In this document: piece after piece, positions 8,041 through 15,607 of the stretch
Position numbering within the stretch: the stretch's first letter is position 1
Layout: each line of letters starts with the position of its first letter
DNA from: an uncultured bacterium
GTDB lineage: Bacteria > Bacillota > Clostridia > Lachnospirales > Lachnospiraceae
Assembly (NCBI GenBank): GCA_905214875.1
Contig: CAJMNR010000039.1
Location: forward strand, 1-32,941
Direction of reading: 5' to 3'
DNA length: 32,941 nucleotides
The notes under the pieces: generated by a model
The model's database searches: none
The model's input: the letters and a program-made list of their open reading frames with translations, nothing else
What the model was told of the DNA's origin: nothing
Made by a program: the position numbers and the translations under genes

Positions 8041-8226
8041 TTAAGCTTGTTCGCTTATAAATTCGGCCATTACGCGTTCTGCCGCTTCTTTACAGCGTTT
8101 GCATCCTTTTGCAACGTTAGTGGCTTCTTGAAGTTCTTCAAACGTTCTTACACCATTTTCTACGGCAGTTTTAATATCTCCGTTTGTTACTTTCCTGCAA
8201 TGGCAGACTAATTTTTCTAAATTCAT
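8041..8226 (-). CDS. stand-alone BFD-like [2Fe-2S]-binding protein
   Basis: A 61-residue protein consisting of nothing but a bacterioferritin-associated-ferredoxin-like helical domain, with the four cluster cysteines C8, C10, C42 and C45 (VCHCRKVT..., GCKRCKEA). Such modules carry one [2Fe-2S] cluster and shuttle electrons to or from larger oxidoreductases or help mobilise iron. Start at 8226 is backed by GGAAAGG. No bacterioferritin gene is nearby. The same domain type is fused to the FAD oxidoreductase at 4356-5792, two genes away, so the two may be functional relatives; that link is inference. Confidence 0.8.
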   Translation of the reverse strand: MNLEKLVCHCRKVTNGDIKTAVENGVRTFEELQEATNVAKGCKRCKEAAERVMAEFISEQA

Positions 8227-8465
8227 ATGAATACCTTTCCAAAACCCTATAACATCTTTAGCATAAACCAGAATACGAGCAAAAACAATGTGGGATTATT
8301 TCCAGTTTCCTAGACTTATTAGCAGGATGAAAGCCATTATCCAGGTATGCTTATAGCTATCAACAATTCATTAAACAAAATGTTCATAGAATAAAAGAAT
8401 TGATAGAAAAATATAGTGTAATTATACAAAAATCTTGCTCAGATATTAATTTTGCTAAAAAAGTA

Positions 8466-8493
8466 TTGCTTATAATTTAGCATAGGTTATAAT
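8466..8493 (+). promoter_or_regulatory. likely promoter of purC
   Basis: TTGCTT (8466-8471) and a perfect TATAAT (8488-8493) with a 16-base spacer, 87 bases before the purC start. In the remaining 354-base gap (8227-8580) I see AT-rich DNA but no purine-riboswitch core, no small gene and no strong hairpin. Confidence 0.55.
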
Positions 8494-8580
8494 TAAAGAG
8501 TAGTTTTTAGGAAGAAAAAATCCGAACTAAGTAGAAAAAAGTCACTTAAAATTTTAAGAAAAGGAATAGGTGGTAGGAAC

Positions 8581-9294
8581 ATGAACAAGTTAGATATGTT
8601 ATATGAAGGAAAAGCAAAAAAAGTTTACAAAACAGATGTTGAAAACGTATACATAGTTGATTATAAAGACGATGCAACTGCATTCAATGGTCTTAAAAAA
8701 GGTACTATCGTTGGAAAAGGCGTTGTAAACAACCGTATGTCCAATCATATGTTTAAGATGTTAGAAGAAGCAGGAGTTCCTACTCATTTCGTTGAAGAAT
8801 TAAGCGATAGAGAAACAGCAGTAAAGAAAGTAGAAATCGTACCATTAGAAGTAATTGTACGTAATATCGCTGCTGGAAGCTTTTCAAAAAAATTAGGCAT
8901 TGAAGAGGGAAGAAAACTTCTTTGTCCTACATTAGAATTTAGCTACAAAGATGATGAACTTGGCGATCCAATGATCAACGATTATTTTGCAATCGCAATT
9001 GGAGCAGCTACAAGAGAAGAAATAGATAGAATTACAGAATTAACATTTAAGATCAACGAAGTTATGAAAGCATATTTCTTAACAGTTGGCATTGAATTAG
9101 TAGATTTTAAAATTGAATTTGGTAAGACAGCAGATGGTGAAATCATCTTAGCAGATGAAATTAGTCCAGATACATGTAGATTATGGGATGTTGAAACACA
9201 TGCAAAACTTGATAAAGACCGTTTCCGTAGAGATCTTGGAAATGTAGAAGAAGCATATATTGAAGTTGCAAAACGTATTGGTATTGTAAAATAA
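8581..9294 (+). CDS. purC: phosphoribosylaminoimidazole-succinocarboxamide synthase (SAICAR synthase)
   Basis: PurC joins aspartate to CAIR using ATP in de novo purine synthesis in the cytoplasm. The 237-residue length is normal for the family. Recognisable blocks are the N-terminal LYEGKAKKVY (about 7-16, nucleotide binding), EVIVRNIAAGSFSKKLG (about 96-112) and the C-terminal LADEISPDTCRLWD (about 190-203), which holds the substrate-binding loop. The start at 8581 has an AGGTGG-like site. It is the first of three purine genes in a row (purC, purF, purB), separated from purF by 185 bases with several hairpins. Confidence 0.97.
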   Translation: MNKLDMLYEGKAKKVYKTDVENVYIVDYKDDATAFNGLKKGTIVGKGVVNNRMSNHMFKMLEEAGVPTHFVEELSDRETAVKKVEIVPLEVIVRNIAAGSFSKKLGIEEGRKLLCPTLEFSYKDDELGDPMINDYFAIAIGAATREEIDRITELTFKINEVMKAYFLTVGIELVDFKIEFGKTADGEIILADEISPDTCRLWDVETHAKLDKDRFRRDLGNVEEAYIEVAKRIGIVK

Positions 9295-9312
9295 GAACCT
9301 AGCTGTGCATAG

Positions 9313-9394
9313 TAAAGTGGACAATAGTTTTCATCGTTGTCCACTTTAAGTTTCCTTAAAGGGAAACTTAAAGCATGTCCTTTGTAGGATGTGC
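9313..9394. repeat. three consecutive hairpins between purC and purF
   Basis: Hairpin 1: taaagtggacaa (9313-9324) with ttgtccacttta (9337-9348), 12 bp perfect. Hairpin 2: aagtttcc with ggaaactt (9348-9369), 8 bp perfect. Hairpin 3: gcatgtcc with ggatgtgc (9373-9394), 8 bp with two G-U pairs. None is followed by a T tract, so this looks more like an mRNA stability or processing element than a terminator. Confidence 0.7.
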
Positions 9395-9479
9395 ATGGAA
9401 ACGGTTTACCTAGACATAATGTCATGGTATGATTAGTAACAATGAATATAATATTACGATAGGATAGAAAGGGTTTGCC

Positions 9480-10919
9480 ATGAGTAAGATAGTGAATGAT
9501 TTTATTTCAGACGAACTTCATGAAGAATGTGGAGTATTCGGTGTTTATGATTTTGATGGTAATGATGTTGCATCCTCTATTTATTATGGATTATTTTCTT
9601 TACAGCATAGAGGGCAGGAAAGCTGCGGTATAGCTGTCAGCGATACATCAGGACCTAAAGGAAGAGTTCAATCTTGTAAGGGGATGGGCCTTGTAAATGA
9701 AGTGTTTACTCCTGAGAATCTGGGAGGATTACATGGGGATATCGGTGTCGGCCATGTTCGTTATTCTACAGCAGGAGCAAGTGTAGAATCTAATATACAG
9801 CCATTGGTCCTTAACTATGTAAAAGGTACATTAGCCCTTGCACACAATGGTAATCTTGTAAATGCGCTTGAACTAAGAGAAGAGCTAGAGTATACAGGTG
9901 CTATTTTCCAGACAACGATTGACACCGAGGTAATCGCTTACCATATTGCAAGAGAACGTTTAAATACGCCAAGCGTTGAAAAAGCCGTTTGCAATGCAAT
10001 GAAGAAATTAGCAGGTGCATACTCTCTTATTGTAATGAGCCCAAGAAAGTTAATCGGAGCAAGAGATCCATTTGGTTTTAAACCACTTTGTATTGGAAAA
10101 CGTGATAATGCCTATATCATTGCAAGTGAAAGCTGTGCTCTTGATGCAGTTGGTGCAGAATTTATTCGTGACGTTGAGCCGGGTGAAATCGTAACCATCA
10201 GCAAGGAGAACGGAATCGAATCTGATAAGACACTTTGTCAGCCGAAAAAAGCGAAATGTATCTTTGAATACATATACTTTGCACGTCCTGACAGTTATAT
10301 TGATGGTGTCAGCGTATATAATTCAAGAATTATGGCAGGAAAGATTCTTGCACAGACGCATCCTGTTGATGCTGATATCGTAGTAGGTGTTCCGGACTCC
10401 GGTAATGCAGCAGCACTTGGTTTTGCATTAGAATCTGGCATTGAGTTTGGTATGGCATTTGTAAAAAACAGTTATGTAGGAAGAACGTTTATTAAGCCAA
10501 AGCAGTCAGTTCGTGAATCTGCAGTTAAGATTAAATTAAATGTTTTAAAAGAAGTGGTCCAAGGAAAACGTGTCGTTATGATTGATGACTCTATCGTTCG
10601 TGGTACTACAAGTGCAAGAATTGTACACATGTTAAAAAATGCAGGTGCTACAGAAGTTCACGTTCGTATCAGTTCCCCACCATTCTTATATCCTTGTTAT
10701 TTTGGTACAGATGTTCCATCTTGTGACCAGTTGATCGCCCACAACAATAGCGTGGAAAAGATTTGTGAGTTACTTGGAGCAGACAGCCTTGGATATTTAG
10801 ACGGTGCGCGATTAAACGAGCTTGTGGAAGGGGACACTGGTTATTGTGATGCATGTTTCTCAGGAAATTATCCAGTAGAACCACCAGAAGGTGATATCCG
10901 TGGAGAATATGATAAATAA
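9480..10919 (+). CDS. purF: amidophosphoribosyltransferase
   Basis: PurF makes phosphoribosylamine from PRPP and glutamine, the first committed step of purine synthesis. The 479-residue protein is of the B. subtilis type: a short propeptide before the nucleophile Cys17 (EECGVFGVY), an Ntn-hydrolase glutaminase domain (CGVFGVYDFDG, LQHRGQES, HNGNL), then a phosphoribosyltransferase domain with the PRPP loop VVMIDDSIVRGTTSAR. Cysteines suited to a regulatory [4Fe-4S] cluster are seen in KCIFEY, YPCYFG and CDACFSGNYP (C456/C459). AAAGGG lies ahead of the start. The cluster would make the enzyme oxygen-labile, in line with an anaerobe. Confidence 0.97.
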   Translation: MSKIVNDFISDELHEECGVFGVYDFDGNDVASSIYYGLFSLQHRGQESCGIAVSDTSGPKGRVQSCKGMGLVNEVFTPENLGGLHGDIGVGHVRYSTAGASVESNIQPLVLNYVKGTLALAHNGNLVNALELREELEYTGAIFQTTIDTEVIAYHIARERLNTPSVEKAVCNAMKKLAGAYSLIVMSPRKLIGARDPFGFKPLCIGKRDNAYIIASESCALDAVGAEFIRDVEPGEIVTISKENGIESDKTLCQPKKAKCIFEYIYFARPDSYIDGVSVYNSRIMAGKILAQTHPVDADIVVGVPDSGNAAALGFALESGIEFGMAFVKNSYVGRTFIKPKQSVRESAVKIKLNVLKEVVQGKRVVMIDDSIVRGTTSARIVHMLKNAGATEVHVRISSPPFLYPCYFGTDVPSCDQLIAHNNSVEKICELLGADSLGYLDGARLNELVEGDTGYCDACFSGNYPVEPPEGDIRGEYDK

Positions 10920-10981
10920 TGTAAAAATAATGTCGCATTTATGATATACTAAAAAAGACGTAAGTATTTTAGGAGGTTATT

Positions 10982-12415
10982 ATGAGCAACGATAGATACG
11001 TAAGCCCATTTTCAGAACGATATGCAAGCAAGGAAATGCAGTATATCTTTAGTCCTGATATGAAGTTTAGAACTTGGAGAAAACTTTGGATTACCCTTGC
11101 TGAAGTAGAACGTGAATTAGGACTTAACATTACAGAAGAACAAATCAACGAAATGAAAGAACATCAAGATGATATTAACTATGATGTTGCTAAACAACGA
11201 GAAAAGGAATGTCGCCACGACGTTATGTCTCACGTTTATGCATTCGGAAAACAATGTCCAAATGCAAAAGGTATCATTCATCTTGGTGCAACAAGCTGTT
11301 ATGTAGGTGATAACACAGACGTGATCATCATGACAGAAGCACTTAAATTAGTGAAGAAGAAATTAATCAATGTAATTGATGAATTGGCAAAATTTGCAGA
11401 TGAATATAAAGCTATGCCTACATTGGCATTTACTCATTTCCAACCAGCACAGCCAACAACCGTTGGTAAACGTGCTACTTTATGGTTACAAGAATTCGTA
11501 ATTGACCTTGAAGACCTTGAATATGTTCTTGATAACATGAAGTTATTAGGTTCTAAAGGTACAACTGGTACACAAGCAAGTTTCCTTGAATTATTTGATG
11601 GAGACTATGAAAAAGTAAAACAAGTAGATCCTATGATTGCGAAAAAACTTGGATACAAAGAATGTATGGCAGTAAGCGGACAGACTTACTCTCGTAAGAT
11701 TGATACAAGAGTAGCAAATGTTTTAGCTGGTATTGCAGCAAGTGCTCACAAATTCAGCAACGACATTCGTTTACTTCAACATTTAAAAGAAATCGAAGAG
11801 CCATTTGAAAAAGGTCAAATCGGTTCAAGTGCTATGGCTTACAAACGTAACCCAATGAGAAGTGAACGTATTGCTTCCCTTTCCCGTTATGTAATGATCG
11901 ATGCACTTAACCCAGCAATCACTTCTGCAACACAATGGTTTGAAAGAACTCTTGATGATTCTGCAAACAAACGTATTGCAATGGCAGAAGCTTTCTTAGC
12001 AATCGATGGTATCCTTGATTTATTAATGAACGTTGTTGATGGCTTAGTAGTATATCCTAAAGTTATCGAAAAACGTATCATGTCTGAACTTCCATTTATG
12101 GCAACGGAAAATATCATGATGGATGCTGTTAAAGCAGGCGGAGATCGTCAGGAACTTCATGAAAAGATTCGTACGCTTTCTATGGAAGCTGGACGTAACG
12201 TAAAAGAAAAAGGTTTAGATAATAACTTACTTGAACTTATTGCAAATGATCCTTCATTCAATATGTCGTTAGAAGATTTAGAGAACACAATGGATCCTAA
12301 GAAATACATCGGCTGTGCTGATAAGCAGGTGGATGATTTCTTAAGCAGTGTTGTTCAACCTATTCTTGATGCGAATAAGGATGCGCTTGGAATGAAAGCG
12401 GAAATCAATGTATAG
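10982..12415 (+). CDS. purB: adenylosuccinate lyase
   Basis: PurB splits fumarate from SAICAR and from adenylosuccinate, steps 8 and 12 of purine/AMP synthesis. The 477 residues match the longer, eukaryote-like branch of the fumarase/aspartase superfamily. The superfamily signature is plain (GSSAMAYKRNPMRSE, about residues 281-295), as are IIHLGATSCYVGDNTD and the THFQPAQPTTVGKR block with the catalytic His. AGGAGG precedes the start by 6 bases. The 62-base gap after purF contains a TATACT-like element, so an own promoter is possible. The stop codon is followed at once by the hairpin array. Confidence 0.96.
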   Translation: MSNDRYVSPFSERYASKEMQYIFSPDMKFRTWRKLWITLAEVERELGLNITEEQINEMKEHQDDINYDVAKQREKECRHDVMSHVYAFGKQCPNAKGIIHLGATSCYVGDNTDVIIMTEALKLVKKKLINVIDELAKFADEYKAMPTLAFTHFQPAQPTTVGKRATLWLQEFVIDLEDLEYVLDNMKLLGSKGTTGTQASFLELFDGDYEKVKQVDPMIAKKLGYKECMAVSGQTYSRKIDTRVANVLAGIAASAHKFSNDIRLLQHLKEIEEPFEKGQIGSSAMAYKRNPMRSERIASLSRYVMIDALNPAITSATQWFERTLDDSANKRIAMAEAFLAIDGILDLLMNVVDGLVVYPKVIEKRIMSELPFMATENIMMDAVKAGGDRQELHEKIRTLSMEAGRNVKEKGLDNNLLELIANDPSFNMSLEDLENTMDPKKYIGCADKQVDDFLSSVVQPILDANKDALGMKAEINV

Positions 12416-12416
12416 C

Positions 12417-12598
12417 GGAGGCGAGGACGCCTCCTTCAGATGAAAGCCTGCTTTCATCTGGTGCTGTAAGTGCGGCACCGAGGGCGGTGCCTTTGGACGA
12501 AATCAGGCTTTCGTCCAGTGCTGAAGGTAATGAAAGAGCTAGTACGCTGTGGCGTACTAGCTCTTTCCAGTTTTCGGGGAGTGAATCCCCGAAAACTG
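12417..12598. repeat. six-hairpin intergenic array with two covarying 57-base units
   Basis: Perfect stems in order: ggaggcg/cgcctcc (12417-12434); cagatgaaag/ctttcatctg (12437-12460); ggcaccg/cggtgcc (12474-12491); tggacgaaa/tttcgtcca (12494-12517); a 16-bp stem gaaagagctagtacgc with its complement (12532-12567); and cagttttcgggga/tccccgaaaactg (12568-12598). Hairpins 1-2 and 3-4 are tandem units offset by exactly 57 bases. They share framing sequence (gcgg at 12415 and 12472; gtgctg after each second stem) but have different stem bases on both sides. Further DNA to 12730 shows only weak hairpins and no gene. Confidence 0.85.
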
Positions 12599-12730
12599 AT
12601 TCCAATCGGACACGAGGTTTCCGATGCCCTTCCCAGAGCGGGTCGTTGAGAGTGAGATAAGTTGTGCTAGGGTCGAAAAGAACGGAGAACCAAGGTTCTT
12701 AAAGACCACTCCTGGTGGCGAGAATGGTAG

Positions 12731-12759
12731 TTGACCAGGAAATAATGTTTTGGTAATAT
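12731..12759 (+). promoter_or_regulatory. promoter of the GNAT acetyltransferase gene
   Basis: TTGACC (12731-12736), 17-base spacer, TAATAT (12754-12759), about 80 bases before the start codon. Confidence 0.6.
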
Positions 12760-12840
12760 AAGGGTGCATTTGAGGTTAGGTAAAAGTAAGTTAAGTGGGT
12801 GTTCAAAAAAAGTGGAACGATGTTTGAAAGGGGAAGTAGG

Positions 12841-13356
12841 ATGATATTGGAAACTGAACGGTTATATTTACGGGAGATGCAGCAGTCAGATTATAATGAC
12901 CTATGTAAGATTATGCAGGATGAAGAGGTTATGTATGCCTATGAACATGCTTTTGATGACGAGGAAGTACAGCAATGGTTAGACAACCAGATCAGGCGGT
13001 ATAGAGAAGACGGGTTTGGTCTATGGGCAGTTATTTTAAAAGAGACCGATGAGATGATCGGACAATGCGGGTTAACGATTCAGGACTGTAATGGAAAACC
13101 GGGCGTAGAAATTGGGTATTTGTTTCAAAAGGCATACTGGCACAAAGGGTATGCGATAGAAGCAGCAAGTGCATGTAAAGAATATGCATTTCAAGTAGTA
13201 AAGGTAAACGAGGTATACTCCATTATCCGTGATACCAATATTGCATCGCAAAATGTTGCTAAGCGTAATGGAATGCATGTGGTAGCACAATTTGTGAAGC
13301 ATTACTACAATACTGATATGCCACACCTTTTGTTTGCGGTGAGTAAGGAAGAATAA
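12841..13356 (+). CDS. GNAT-family N-acetyltransferase (RimJ/RimL-like)
   Basis: The gene encodes 171 residues from ATG 12841, preceded by AAGGGGAAGTAGG; longer in-frame starts (GTG 12799) lack a site. Family marks are the N-terminal ETERLYLREMQQSDYNDL (about 4-21), the middle strand WAVILKETDEMIGQCGL, and the acetyl-CoA pyrophosphate loop region YLFQKAYWHKGYAIEAA (about 98-114) followed by INS-type strand residues VYSIIRDTNIASQNVAKRNG. It transfers acetyl from acetyl-CoA to an amine: ribosomal protein, antibiotic or small molecule; the sequence does not tell which. Monocistronic, with its own promoter and terminator. Confidence 0.85.
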   Translation: MILETERLYLREMQQSDYNDLCKIMQDEEVMYAYEHAFDDEEVQQWLDNQIRRYREDGFGLWAVILKETDEMIGQCGLTIQDCNGKPGVEIGYLFQKAYWHKGYAIEAASACKEYAFQVVKVNEVYSIIRDTNIASQNVAKRNGMHVVAQFVKHYYNTDMPHLLFAVSKEE

Positions 13357-13433
13357 AAAACAAAGGGAAAATACATAGGAAGAGAAAAAACGAAACGTCC
13401 AAATGGATGATCGACATAATAGGATAGTATTAA

Positions 13434-13503
13434 GGCTCTCTGTCGAGTGATGGAGTACAAGGTGTTATGTATTCTGGATACTGACAGTAGAGCCATTTTT
13501 CTT
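13434..13503 (+). terminator. intrinsic terminator after the GNAT gene
   Basis: ggctct then ctgtc (13434-13444) pair with gacag then agagcc (13483-13494), with one small bulge, followed by atttttcttt. The T tract runs into the stop codon of the convergent minus-strand gene at 13503. Confidence 0.7.
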
Positions 13504-14351
13504 TAGTAAAACAATTGTTTTTTCTTAGTTTGTACTTCGTTGATAAAGTAGTTAACGTCTTGCGAATCGCAAAAAAGCAGGTCTAATAGTGTGTTTTTTA
13601 AGTCATTTAGATCATTTTTTAAGGTCGCTATGCGAAGAAAATCATAATGGTTGGTAGCATAGGTTTCTAAAATCTGTGCTTCCTTAATTAGGGAAGAGAG
13701 GAGAGTTTGGTTTCTTAGTGTATCTTCGGTTATGGAAGAGAGAAAGGTAACCAAACTTTTTTTCATGACCTTGTAACAATCCGGAAGGACAGCTGGTGTT
13801 GTGAATTCTGCTACTAGTAAAGTTGACGATTCGGTATAAGGATAACTACCTGCTTGCTTGTATTCACAAGGAAGTGAAAAGGTCGCAGGAGTATCGTACA
13901 ATATAACTTTTGCATCCTTTGCAAGATAAGGACGTAGTTGTGACAGGAGCAGTTGTGTTGCAGTATCATCGGTCAGATACGGAAGTAACATGAGCGTATA
14001 GTTCTCAGGAAGTTGAGCTCTCATTTCCTCTACAAAAGGGAAAAATAAATCAAGAAACATATTTTTTTCGGGACAACCAGAGAGAACTAAAAGGCTGTCA
14101 GGAGAAAGTGTTTCTGAATAACCCGAGATAATCTGGTTTGTCGTTTCGTCTGCAATCACAAGCATCGTTTCCTTAAAATCAGATTCCATTAGTAGTGTAA
14201 AGAGCAGGCTATGAATATTCTGCTGCATTTGGAATACTTCTTCTGTTGGAGAAATCTCTTTTAGGAGAGTAATGAGGTTGGTATAGTAAGGTGCAAGTTG
14301 TTCTATACTTAAAACTGATTTATTAGAATATATGTCTTTAAAATTCGGCAT
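13503..14351 (-). CDS. uncharacterised 282-residue protein coupled to a glycosyltransferase
   Basis: I do not recognise this family. The protein is soluble, without signal peptide or membrane segment. It has an alpha-helical N-terminal third with YYTNLITLLKEISPTEEVFQMQQN, a middle alternating hydrophobic strands and acidic loops (MLVIADETTNQIISGY, LLVLSGCPEKNMFLDLFFPF, YTLMLLPYL, AKVILYDTP) that looks like an alpha/beta nucleotide- or sugar-binding fold, and a helical Lys/Asp-rich tail ending KKKQLFY. Its start overlaps the end of the glycosyltransferase gene by 14 bases, with AAGGAGGAG upstream, so both are made together. A helper or partner of that glycosyltransferase, perhaps a degenerate GT fold, is a guess. 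Confidence 0.7.
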   Translation of the reverse strand: MPNFKDIYSNKSVLSIEQLAPYYTNLITLLKEISPTEEVFQMQQNIHSLLFTLLMESDFKETMLVIADETTNQIISGYSETLSPDSLLVLSGCPEKNMFLDLFFPFVEEMRAQLPENYTLMLLPYLTDDTATQLLLSQLRPYLAKDAKVILYDTPATFSLPCEYKQAGSYPYTESSTLLVAEFTTPAVLPDCYKVMKKSLVTFLSSITEDTLRNQTLLSSLIKEAQILETYATNHYDFLRIATLKNDLNDLKNTLLDLLFCDSQDVNYFINEVQTKKKQLFY

Positions 14352-15480
14352 TTTTAAAAATCTCCTCCTTTAGCGTAAGTAAGTGCATCAATTTCTTTGC
14401 TATTGTTTCATAATTAAAGAAACGATGGTGGTACGTTTGGATTTCAGCAAAGTTACTTTCTAACACTGGTTCAAACGATGGAGAAAGTACCTGTTTTAAT
14501 ATCTCTGCTAAGGAAGAAGAATCGCCAACTGGAAACACACTGCCACATTTTGAGCCATTGGTAAATTCATAAGAGGCATCGATATCACTGCAGATTGTGT
14601 AACAACCATAATAAGCAGCCTCTGAAAATACATTAGGGGTTCCGCCCTCGTAAACAGAGGTGATGGCAAATACTTTTGCTTTTTGGTATTCTTCATATAA
14701 TTTCTCTTTGTCAGTAATCTTTCCAGTCAGGATGACGCGGTCGATAAGTTCCGGATATCTTGAAAAATAATCATTAATATATGGTTCAAAGGAAGGTTCA
14801 ACACTGCCGACAAGACGAAGCGTCCAGTCAGGGTAACAGTCATGGTACATGGCAAATGCCTCTAATAGAATATGGTTGGCTTTTTGGGCAGTACCGATTC
14901 GGCCGACGGTTAGGAGGATATTCTCTTTTTGCTGATAAGAAGAGGGTTTATGTAAAAATAAATTGTCAAGGGAACCATTTACGACATAGTCAATTTGAAA
15001 TGGCCATTTTTTAGAAAGATGCTCTTTTAATCGTTTCGATTCACAAGTAATTAAATCGCAATTTTCATACATTTTATAGAGCGATTCATTTGACATGGAT
15101 AAACGGTCCATCCAGCCGCTGTTGGCATCTAGCTTTAGTATGACTTTGCCGTCTGGGCGAAGCTTTTTGTATAGAGGAACCATAGCTTGATTGGCCTCGT
15201 AGCTTCCGAAACAAAAAAGTAAATCAATGTTCTTGTAATTTTTAGATATGAACTGGGTGCAAAAGTCTGTCCAATTTTCTGTTTCCTCATTGTTGGGAAT
15301 GATGTCAGTCTGGAGGTTGGGAAGCAGAGGTAAATATGTAAATTCTTCTTTTTGTTTCGTAACGATCGTTGCCTGATAGCCGTATAGCTTAGATATAGTA
15401 TAGGGAATCAGGATACAATCTTTCATAAATTGTTCATTTCTATAATAAGCATAAGGGCATATGTTAAAGATACCTTTCAT
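14338..15480 (-). CDS. GT4-family (GT-B fold) glycosyltransferase
   Basis: This 380-residue enzyme shows the C-terminal GT-B nucleotide-sugar domain of family GT4: NILLTVGRIGTAQKANHILLEA (about 185-206), VILTGKITDKEKLYEEYQKAKVF, and the E-x7-E motif in SVYEGGTPNVFSEAAYYGCY (about 276-295). The motif's two Glu hold the donor sugar nucleotide. The N-terminal acceptor domain is less conserved and starts with FNICPYAYYRNEQFMKD. No membrane segments are seen; the protein is cytoplasmic. It is probably involved in a surface glycan, glycolipid or flagellin-type glycosylation; acceptor unknown. AAAAGGAG precedes the start, and the partner gene overlaps its 3' end. Confidence 0.85.
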   Translation of the reverse strand: MKGIFNICPYAYYRNEQFMKDCILIPYTISKLYGYQATIVTKQKEEFTYLPLLPNLQTDIIPNNEETENWTDFCTQFISKNYKNIDLLFCFGSYEANQAMVPLYKKLRPDGKVILKLDANSGWMDRLSMSNESLYKMYENCDLITCESKRLKEHLSKKWPFQIDYVVNGSLDNLFLHKPSSYQQKENILLTVGRIGTAQKANHILLEAFAMYHDCYPDWTLRLVGSVEPSFEPYINDYFSRYPELIDRVILTGKITDKEKLYEEYQKAKVFAITSVYEGGTPNVFSEAAYYGCYTICSDIDASYEFTNGSKCGSVFPVGDSSSLAEILKQVLSPSFEPVLESNFAEIQTYHHRFFNYETIAKKLMHLLTLKEEIFKNAEF

Positions 15481-15519
15481 AGTAGTCTGTTACTCCTTTT
15501 CTTTAGAAAATAGTATCTT

Positions 15520-15548
15520 ATTATATCATAGGAAAGGAATAATGTAAA
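15520..15548 (-). promoter_or_regulatory. promoter of the glycosyltransferase operon
   Basis: Read on the minus strand: TTTACA (15548-15543), exactly 17 bases, then TATAAT (15525-15520), 39 bases before the start codon. Confidence 0.75.
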
Positions 15549-15587
15549 AAAGAGGTGTCATCGGTCGAATAAACGATGATACCTCTT
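15545..15587 (-). terminator. intrinsic terminator of the LysM/GH18 gene
   Basis: A 14-bp stem with one G-U pair (15550-15563 with 15574-15587), followed on the minus strand by a T tract. The T tract runs into the TTTACA of the next gene's promoter, so terminator and promoter share bases. Confidence 0.85.
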
Positions 15588-15607
15588 CTTGTTTTAATAG
15601 ATTCTTG

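Noticed and set aside
8227..8580. Purine riboswitch upstream of purC
   Set aside because: No paired P1/P2/P3 layout or conserved junction sequence was visible in the AT-rich leader.
12405..12769. Minus-strand open frames of 66 and 70 codons downstream of purB
   Set aside because: They run across the perfect hairpins and promoter of the GNAT gene; the reading frames are by-products of inverted repeats.
14781..15014. Plus-strand open frame inside the glycosyltransferase gene
   Set aside because: Antisense shadow with no ribosome site; the minus-strand frame has clear GT4 motifs.
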